Source: Piscinibacter gummiphilus | Lineage (GTDB): Bacteria; Pseudomonadota; Gammaproteobacteria; Burkholderiales; Burkholderiaceae_C | Assembly: GCF_002116905.1 (NCBI RefSeq) | Contig: NZ_CP015118.1 | Coordinates: 682,001 to 746,000, forward strand | DNA: 64,000 nucleotides | Direction of reading: 5' to 3' | Shown here: piece after piece, positions 58,486-64,000 of the stretch | Layout of the letters: each line of letters starts with the position of its first letter | Numbering within the stretch: the stretch's first letter is position 1 | The notes under the pieces: model-generated | What the model was told of the DNA's origin: nothing | Databases searched by the model: none | Seen by the model: only the letters and a program-made list of their open reading frames with translations | Position numbers and translations under genes: made by a program

Positions 58486-59391
58486 ATGCGGGTCATGTGC
58501 CGATGCCTGCCGCGGACCACCGGAACGATGCTCCTGCTGGCGCTGGCCGCCGTGCCCGGCGCGGCGGCGATCGTCGAGGAAGTGATGGTCGTCACCGCGA
58601 CCGTCGAGAGCATGTACGGCAAGCCGGTGACCCAGCCGATCACCGTGACGGTCTTCCGCGACGACGACCGGGCGCGTGCGCCGTTCCTCGTGCTGAACCA
58701 CGGCCGTCCGGCACAGCCGGACGAGTACGCGAAGATGGGGCGCGTGCGGTACGCCGACAACGCGCGCTGGTTCGTGTCGAAAGGGTTCGCCGTGTTCGTG
58801 CCCACGCGCATCGGCTATGGCGTGACGGGTGGGGAGGACATGGAATACAGCGGCATCGGGTCCGCGCGCAACTACCCGCCGGGCTTCGAGGCGGCGGCGC
58901 AACAGACGTTGCGCGTGATCGACCTGGCGCGCGGCCTGCCGTACGTGGACGGCGAGCGGGGCGTGCTGGTGGGGCAGTCGTTCGGCGGGAGCGCGACGCT
59001 GGCCGCGGCCGCCAGGCGACCACCGGGACTCGTGGCGGCCATCAACTTCGCGGGCGGGGGCGGAGGCAACCCGACGTCCCGCCCGGGCGAGCCGTCCCGC
59101 CCCGACCTGCTGGAGAAGACCTTCGCCGGCTACGGCCGCACGACCGCGGTGCCGTGTCTGTGGCTCTACAGCACGAACGACCGGTACTTCGGTGCCGAAT
59201 ACCCGAAGCAGTGGTTCGAGGCCTACCGGCGCGGGAACGCGGCGGCGACGTTCGTGGCGCTGCCGCCGTTGCCGGCATCGCTCGGCCCCGACGGGCACGC
59301 GACCTTCACCCGCAACCCGGCGGCCTGGCAGCCCGCGGTCGAGACCTTCCTCGACGGGCTCGGGTTCGGCGGCTTGAAGCCGCCGCCCTGA
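58486..59391 (+). CDS. Secreted alpha/beta hydrolase (dienelactone hydrolase-like)
   Basis: 301 residues. Signal peptide (MLLLALAAVPGAAA), then an alpha/beta hydrolase core: LNHGRPAQ (oxyanion), nucleophile Ser165 in GQSFGG, Asp in YSTNDRYFG and His in GPDGHATF. The layout matches the dienelactone-hydrolase/acetyl-xylan-esterase-like group. Substrate unknown. ATG at 58486 chosen with an AAAGG site; 58495 is an alternative. Beside the PETase-like enzyme and the CBM48 esterase, this is a third exported hydrolase in the window. Confidence 0.82.
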   Translation: MRVMCRCLPRTTGTMLLLALAAVPGAAAIVEEVMVVTATVESMYGKPVTQPITVTVFRDDDRARAPFLVLNHGRPAQPDEYAKMGRVRYADNARWFVSKGFAVFVPTRIGYGVTGGEDMEYSGIGSARNYPPGFEAAAQQTLRVIDLARGLPYVDGERGVLVGQSFGGSATLAAAARRPPGLVAAINFAGGGGGNPTSRPGEPSRPDLLEKTFAGYGRTTAVPCLWLYSTNDRYFGAEYPKQWFEAYRRGNAAATFVALPPLPASLGPDGHATFTRNPAAWQPAVETFLDGLGFGGLKPPP

Positions 59392-59484
59392 CCCGGAAAA
59401 AAAATCCGGACGGGTTGTCGAATCCGAGGCGGCCCGTTCGTCGTCCTGATGGCGGGGCTGTTCCCGCGAACGAACGGAATCGAC

Positions 59485-59697
59485 ATGGCGACACCCGACA
59501 AGGTCAAGGGCCCGGCGTCCTACTTTCCCTCCATCGAAAAGACGTACGGCCAGCCCATCCCGCACTGGATGGGCGTGATCGAGGCCGCCGGCCCGCGAAA
59601 GCACATGGAACTGGTGGCGCACCTGAAGGCCGACCACGGGCTGGGCCATGGCCATGCCAATGCGCTGGTGGCGTGGTTCCTGGCGCAGAAGCGGTAG
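59485..59697 (+). CDS. DUF4287 domain protein
   Basis: 70 residues. KVKGPASYFPSIEKTYGQP, HMELVAHLKADHG and GHGHANALVAWFL are the DUF4287 signature. Small, soluble; function unknown. The start at MATPDKVKG is chosen; a frame from 59449 would add twelve non-conserved residues. Confidence 0.85.
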   Translation: MATPDKVKGPASYFPSIEKTYGQPIPHWMGVIEAAGPRKHMELVAHLKADHGLGHGHANALVAWFLAQKR

Positions 59698-59753
59698 GGC
59701 CGGGCACCCGCGGGCACGGCACAATCGTGCATCGTCCCTCCGGCAGATCGGCA

Positions 59754-60071
59754 ATGAGCAACCCTCTCCTCGCGGCGTATCGGTACACCACCAACAACTG
59801 GACGATGATCCAGGAGAGCCGGTTGTGCGGCTGCTGCAACTGCATGCAGACCTTCCCGCCCGACGAGATCGTGGGCTGGACGGGTCTGGACTTCAACCAG
59901 GTGGACGACCCGGTCGCCGTGGCGAAGCAGACCGCGATGTGTCCGCGCTGCGGCAGCGAGGCGGTGCTCGGCGACAAGTCGGGCTACCCCATCGACCAGC
60001 CGTTCCTCAGCCGCATGAACGAGGCGTGGTTCCAGCGCACGCTGATCCGGCCGTCGAAGCCCAAGGCATGA
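59754..60071 (+). CDS. Small zinc-ribbon-like protein
   Basis: 105 residues. Five cysteines in two groups, CGCCNC and MCPRCGSE, plausible zinc ligands, with DEIVGWTG between. Homologues are common hypothetical proteins in proteobacteria. Its stop overlaps the start of the next gene as ATGA, so the pair is coupled. Confidence 0.75.
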   Translation: MSNPLLAAYRYTTNNWTMIQESRLCGCCNCMQTFPPDEIVGWTGLDFNQVDDPVAVAKQTAMCPRCGSEAVLGDKSGYPIDQPFLSRMNEAWFQRTLIRPSKPKA

Positions 60072-60796
60072 ACTGGCGGGCCCTCGCGGCCGGCGTCGCG
60101 CTGGCGGGGCTGGCCGCCTGTTCGCCGCGTGCCGCACCGGAGGCGAAGGTGGAACCGCCGCCGGTGGTGCCTCGCGCGGGCCCGGTCTTCGACGAGGCCT
60201 TCGCCGACGGCTTCGAGGCCACGGTGGGCGACACGCGCTACCGCTTCCGCGCGCAGTCTGCGGGGGACATCGTCCTCACGTCCGGCAAGCTGGTCGCGTG
60301 CGACGTGATCGTGAGCTGCGGCGGGCCGTTCACGGGGGCGGTGCCGGTGGGCACCTTCCCGCTGCGGTTCGCCATCGCCGCCCGCGACGACGACGAACGC
60401 ATCGCGCTGGCCCGGATCGACTTCGCGCCGGGGCCCATCGTGCGGTGGGAACTGGCGGTGACCGAAGGGCAGGACGTCGCCACGCTGAAGAAGGGCGAGT
60501 TCTTCGGGTACGGCGTGGACAGCGGCACCGGGGCGTTCATGGACGCCGAGGCCTTGCGCGCCTTCGAAGCCGAACGCGACCGCGCGGGCGAGGCGTTCGA
60601 CGACCGCCTGTTCGCCGAGATGGACAAGACCTACCGCCACACGCGCAGCTGGCTGCTTCATCCCACACCGAAGGGCACCGTGGCGCTGTTCTCCAGCGGC
60701 TACGGCGACGGCAGCTACCCGACGTACAAGGCGTACGACCAGGACGGCACCCTGGTGGCGGTGATCACCGACTTCGGCATCGTCCCTTGGGAGTGA
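60068..60796 (+). CDS. DUF4241 family lipoprotein
   Basis: 242 residues. Signal peptide with lipobox LAACS. The DUF4241 region has VPVGTFPLRFAIA, RIALARIDF and GYGVDSGTGAFMD; it ends with the family-like SGYGDGSYPTYKAYD. Function unknown. Starts inside the stop of the zinc-ribbon gene. Confidence 0.82.
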   Translation: MNWRALAAGVALAGLAACSPRAAPEAKVEPPPVVPRAGPVFDEAFADGFEATVGDTRYRFRAQSAGDIVLTSGKLVACDVIVSCGGPFTGAVPVGTFPLRFAIAARDDDERIALARIDFAPGPIVRWELAVTEGQDVATLKKGEFFGYGVDSGTGAFMDAEALRAFEAERDRAGEAFDDRLFAEMDKTYRHTRSWLLHPTPKGTVALFSSGYGDGSYPTYKAYDQDGTLVAVITDFGIVPWE

Positions 60797-60797
60797 C

Positions 60798-61520
60798 TCA
60801 CCCCCACGTGGCCTGCGGCACCTCGATCCACACGGCCCGCGCGAACGCGAGCACGCGCCCATCTTCCGCATAGACGGCCGTGCCCGCGAGGTGCTTGCGG
60901 CCGTCCTGTCCGAGCGACCAGCCCGCGACGATGTGGGGCTCGTCGGCGCGCACGTCCTCCTTGAGTGAGGCAGTGAGTTCACCGAGCACCACGGCCACGC
61001 CGTCGGCCAGCCGTGGCATCACCGCGAACGCGCCGGGGCAGTCGAGCGCGGACCACACGAACTCGGGGCGCACGGCGCCGGTCTCGTCGGCGAGCGACGG
61101 GGCCGGTGTCCACGGCGACGCGATCAGCGGCGTGCCTTCGACGGGGCCGGGGAAGATGCAGAGGCCGTCCTGGGGCGGGCGCTCCGGGCCGCACACGAAA
61201 CAGCCGGGGAAGCTGTGGCGGCGGAAGCCGATGAAGGCGGGCACCGCCTCGCGGGCCTGCGCGAGCGTCGGGGCGGGTGGCACCTCGAGGTCGAGGGCCG
61301 CGGGCTTCGCCTCGCCCACGAGCGTGTCGCCGGCGAACAGGCGCGCAACGCCTTCGGCGGTGTCGAGGCGGAGCGGCGAGCCGAGCGGTGGCGGCGCCTT
61401 CAGGCGCGCGGCCACGGTGCCGTCGAGGTGCGCGGCGAGGCGGCCGCAGGTGTATCCGCCGTTGCCGGAGCGCGGCGGGCCGCGGAAGCGGGAGACGATC
61501 TCGAAGTGTTCGGTGGACAT
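60798..61520 (-). CDS. Hotdog-fold thioesterase-like protein
   Basis: 240 residues. Two halves each resemble a hotdog unit; GNGGYTCGRLAAHL and the central FPGCFVCGPERP are typical of a family of uncharacterised thioesterase-like proteins. The Cys-x-x-Cys in CFVCG may bind metal. Substrate unknown, presumably an acyl-CoA. 16 bp downstream of the LRR gene on the same strand. Confidence 0.78.
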   Translation of the reverse strand: MSTEHFEIVSRFRGPPRSGNGGYTCGRLAAHLDGTVAARLKAPPPLGSPLRLDTAEGVARLFAGDTLVGEAKPAALDLEVPPAPTLAQAREAVPAFIGFRRHSFPGCFVCGPERPPQDGLCIFPGPVEGTPLIASPWTPAPSLADETGAVRPEFVWSALDCPGAFAVMPRLADGVAVVLGELTASLKEDVRADEPHIVAGWSLGQDGRKHLAGTAVYAEDGRVLAFARAVWIEVPQATWG

Positions 61521-61536
61521 GGGGAGGTTTCCTTCG

Positions 61537-62994
61537 TCAGATGCCGGGGCCGGTGACGCGCGCGGGCAGCGCCGCGAGGCGGGTCCAGCCGGCGGCCTCG
61601 ATGCCGCTGGCGTTGGGCAGCCACAGGGTCTCGAGCGGCAGTTCGGCGAGGGGCTCCACCGAGGCCGAGGTGAGCTTCGATTCGCCGGGGCCGGCCGCGA
61701 TCGTCAGGTGCTGCAGCGACAGGCCGGCGAGCAAGGCCACGCCGGCGTCGGTCAGCCACGGGCTTTCGTACAGGCTCAGGTGGCGCAGCGGCAGTTGCCG
61801 CACGTGCGCGAGGTCGGTGTCGCGCAGCACCAGGCCGCCGAGGTCCAGCCGTTCGAGCGGCAGCTTGAGACCGGCCAGCACGCGCAGGGCCTCGCCGTCG
61901 ATGCCGTCGCAGAAGTCGAGGCGCAGGCCCTTCAGCGGCAGGCCCGCGAGGTGGCGCAGGCCGTCGGCCGTGACGGGGTTCAGCGACAGGTCCAGCGATT
62001 CGAGGGGCAGGCCCTTCAGGTGCACGAGTTCGGCTTCGTCGAATCCGCGCAGGTCGCCGAGGACCAGGCGCTTCAGGGGCAGGCCGCGCAGGGCCTGCAG
62101 CGTGCTGCCGAGGCCGTCCAGGCGCGCGGCGCCGTGCAGGTCCAGCTCGGCCAGCGGCAGGCCCGCCAGGCCGGCGAGGCCGTCCTCGGTGACCCAGCCG
62201 CCCCGCAGCGACAGCCGTTCGATGCGCAGGCCTCGCAAGGCCTCCAGCACGGCGTCGTCCGCGTGGCACTGGTCGAGGCGCAGGGACCGCAGCGACCGCA
62301 GGCCGCCGAGGCACGACGGGTCCTCCGACACCGCACGGGTCGACACGAGCCCCAGGTGTTCCAGCGGATGGCCCCGCAGCAGGGCCAGGCCGCGCGCGGT
62401 GATGCCGTCGGGGCTCTCGAGCGACAGCGACCGCATCGACAGCCGCGACAGCGCGCGCAGCCCGTCGTCGGTCACCTCCTCGCAGCCGTTCAGCGCGAGG
62501 TCTTCCAGCACGCCGCCGGCCAGCTGTTCGATGAAGGTGTCGCCGAAGTCCTCGCTGCGCGTGCGCAGCGAGAGGCGGCGCAGGCGTTCGAGCGAGGGCA
62601 GGCCGCTGCCGTCGTCGGCGCGCCCGAAGCCGTCGATCTCGAGCGACTCCAGTCGCAGCGCGGGCAGCCGGCGCCACACGGCACGGCCGCACGCGAACCG
62701 CGGGCTGTCGAGCTTGAGCGAGCGCAGCGGCAGGCCGGCCAGCGCGTCGAGCCAGCCGGCCTCCGCGTCGGGCAGGTCGAGGTGGTCGACGGGGAGGCCC
62801 TGCAGGTGCATGAGCCACGGCTCGATGCGGTTGGCGCGGGCGGTGGCGTTCAGCGTGGCGAGGGCCGCGACCGCGGCCGGGTCGCGCAGGCCGGCGGCCA
62901 CGCGCAGGCCGTCGAGCGAGGCCTCGCCGGTGTCGAGCAGGTGGTGGTACTGCTCCGCGCGGACCGAGAGGGGGCGGAGGGAGTCGGTGGACAT
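61537..62994 (-). CDS. Leucine-rich-repeat protein, 17 repeats
   Basis: 485 residues. From about residue 67 to 470 there are 17 copies of an LxxLxL core (for example LRSLKL, LRRLSL, LAELDL, LESLDL, LRHLSL), spaced by 20-28 residues, often with TDDGL or TADGL before the next repeat. This resembles the cysteine-containing/GALA-type LRRs of bacteria. No signal peptide, F-box, ligase or kinase domain is seen, so it is a cytosolic repeat scaffold or a secreted effector lacking a recognisable tag. It is upstream of the hotdog gene on the same strand. Confidence 0.82.
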   Translation of the reverse strand: MSTDSLRPLSVRAEQYHHLLDTGEASLDGLRVAAGLRDPAAVAALATLNATARANRIEPWLMHLQGLPVDHLDLPDAEAGWLDALAGLPLRSLKLDSPRFACGRAVWRRLPALRLESLEIDGFGRADDGSGLPSLERLRRLSLRTRSEDFGDTFIEQLAGGVLEDLALNGCEEVTDDGLRALSRLSMRSLSLESPDGITARGLALLRGHPLEHLGLVSTRAVSEDPSCLGGLRSLRSLRLDQCHADDAVLEALRGLRIERLSLRGGWVTEDGLAGLAGLPLAELDLHGAARLDGLGSTLQALRGLPLKRLVLGDLRGFDEAELVHLKGLPLESLDLSLNPVTADGLRHLAGLPLKGLRLDFCDGIDGEALRVLAGLKLPLERLDLGGLVLRDTDLAHVRQLPLRHLSLYESPWLTDAGVALLAGLSLQHLTIAAGPGESKLTSASVEPLAELPLETLWLPNASGIEAAGWTRLAALPARVTGPGI

Positions 62995-63043
62995 GGAGAC
63001 TTCAGCGATGGGGACGTCGGACAGTGCATTCTGCCCGGGCCCG

Positions 63044-63826
63044 TCACGGCCTGACGCCGCGCACCGCAGTGGCCCGCGCGGTCACCGTCACGGGGCCGCC
63101 GTCCGCCTGCAGGCGCAGCCGCACGTTCGCCTTCAGCGTCGCCTGCTGTTCCGCCGTCAGCACCTCCGCCGCGGTGCGCAGCGCCTGGCTCGAGGCGGCG
63201 CTGTGCCAGTAGTCGTCGAAGCTGTCGAACGTGCGCTGCACGGTGATCGACCGCGTCTCGACGTCGCGCAGGCCCGCGCCGGTCCACAGCGCGGCCGAGG
63301 CTTCCAGGGTGGACGCGTCGGCACTCGGTGGCATCGGCGGGCGCGCGCCCAGCTTGACCATCTCGGCGCCGATGTCGGCGAGCGGGAAACCGCGGTTCAG
63401 CATGTCCCAGTGGTAGGCCGCGACGACACCGCCCGGGCGCACGGCGCGCACCATCTCCGCCACGCCGGCCGCCGGGTCGGGCACGAAGAAGAGCACCAGC
63501 GCCATCGTGGCGGCATCGCAGGACCCGTCCGCGACGGGCAGCTGCTGCGCGCCGCCTTCGAGCCACTCGACGGGCGCGCCGGCTGGCAGGCGGGTGCGGG
63601 CGAAGGCGAGCTGCCCCGGCGACGGGTCGACGGCGACGACGTGCGATGCGCGGGTGCGTTCGACCAACTGCTCGGTGAAGGCGCCGTTGCCGCAGCCCAC
63701 GTCGACCCAGCGCAGCCCTTCGGGCACGGCCAGCCAGTCGAGGAAGAGGTCTCCCGCGAGCCGGCTCCACCGGCCCATCATCACTTCGTAGCTGGCGCCA
63801 TCGTTGAACTGGACGGTCTGGGTCAT
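63044..63826 (-). CDS. Class I SAM-dependent methyltransferase
   Basis: 260 residues. Motif I VDVGCGNGAFT (about 41-51), VVAVDPSPGQLAFAR (acidic loop) and LFFVPDPAAGVAEMVRAVRPGG fit the UbiE/Methyltransf_11 type. Substrate unknown. Starts with ATG at 63826; upstream of the LRR gene with 49 bp between, so these may share a transcript. Confidence 0.88.
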   Translation of the reverse strand: MTQTVQFNDGASYEVMMGRWSRLAGDLFLDWLAVPEGLRWVDVGCGNGAFTEQLVERTRASHVVAVDPSPGQLAFARTRLPAGAPVEWLEGGAQQLPVADGSCDAATMALVLFFVPDPAAGVAEMVRAVRPGGVVAAYHWDMLNRGFPLADIGAEMVKLGARPPMPPSADASTLEASAALWTGAGLRDVETRSITVQRTFDSFDDYWHSAASSQALRTAAEVLTAEQQATLKANVRLRLQADGGPVTVTARATAVRGVRP

Positions 63827-63890
63827 CGCGGGATCGTGTCGAGGAGAGAGGGCCTCCAGCCTGCCACGATCCCGGTACCCGCACGACGGG

Positions 63891-64000
63891 TCAGGGCAGC
63901 GCGGTGCCTCGTGCGGCCTCGTACAGCGCGTACCACTCGCCGCGGCTCAGCCGGACCTTCAGCGCGTCGCCGCAGGCGCGGATGCGCGCGGGCTGGCTCG
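63891..64000 (-). CDS. C-terminus of an unfinished gene, possibly aldo/keto reductase
   Basis: The stop is at 63891-63893 and the last 36 codons lie in the window, ending LSRGEWYALYEAARGTALP. This ending resembles the C-terminus of YdhF-type aldo/keto reductases, from memory. It is too short to be sure. Confidence 0.4.
   Translation of the reverse strand, partial: SQPARIRACGDALKVRLSRGEWYALYEAARGTALP

Overview
The window is about 70% GC (by eye), very gene-dense, and reads as the chromosome of a Burkholderiales betaproteobacterium of the Leptothrix-Ideonella-Rhizobacter type. The evidence is the dapF-DUF484-xerC order, paired LpxL-type acyltransferases beside metK, an SAH riboswitch on ahcY, and a PETase-like polyester hydrolase whose best remembered relatives are the Ideonella sakaiensis and Rhizobacter gummiphilus enzymes. 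Genus is inference; no search was run.

Positions 1-24,100 are mostly core genome. Two 5-formyl-THF cyclo-ligase paralogues flank a TfoX-like gene. The minus-strand ahcY-tlyA-metF operon carries a recognisable SAH riboswitch, and metK lies further on, so most of the methyl cycle is here. Between them are a transglutaminase, an MFS transporter and a hybrid kinase translationally coupled to a PhnD-like binding protein. Two lipid A acyltransferases, dapF, a DUF484 gene, xerC and rlmI run rightward. An IS4-family element (18956-20263, 10-bp target duplication) sits inside one arm of a palindromic repeat whose intact copy lies next to metK. A diguanylate cyclase, an Lrp regulator and glmS with a clear terminator close the block.

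Positions 24,100-46,000 are accessory: a lower-GC membrane protein, a phytase-like lipoprotein, a second hybrid kinase, an orphan FecR-like protein, a PEP-CTERM protein, a protoglobin, a 5'-nucleotidase lipoprotein and a GST. The PETase homologue (35668-36507, TTG start) is divergent from an AraC regulator. Next come an imine-reductase-like enzyme divergent from an XRE regulator, an alpha/beta hydrolase pseudogene with an internal deletion, a secreted CBM48-like esterase whose promoter carries two palindromes downstream of a TetR gene, and a large single-heme c lipoprotein. There are thus several secreted or hydrolytic enzymes, each with its own local regulator.

Positions 46,000-64,000 hold housekeeping and hypothetical genes: DUF2789, a second GST, a second diguanylate cyclase, an unrecognised lower-GC 306-residue protein, RarD- and RhtA-type EamA transporters, a MAPEG protein, an AfsR/SARP-like wHTH-ATPase regulator, a TetA-like MFS pump, DUF1615, a secreted alpha/beta hydrolase, small proteins, a hotdog protein, a 17-repeat LRR protein and a methyltransferase. 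No rRNA, tRNA or CRISPR array was seen.
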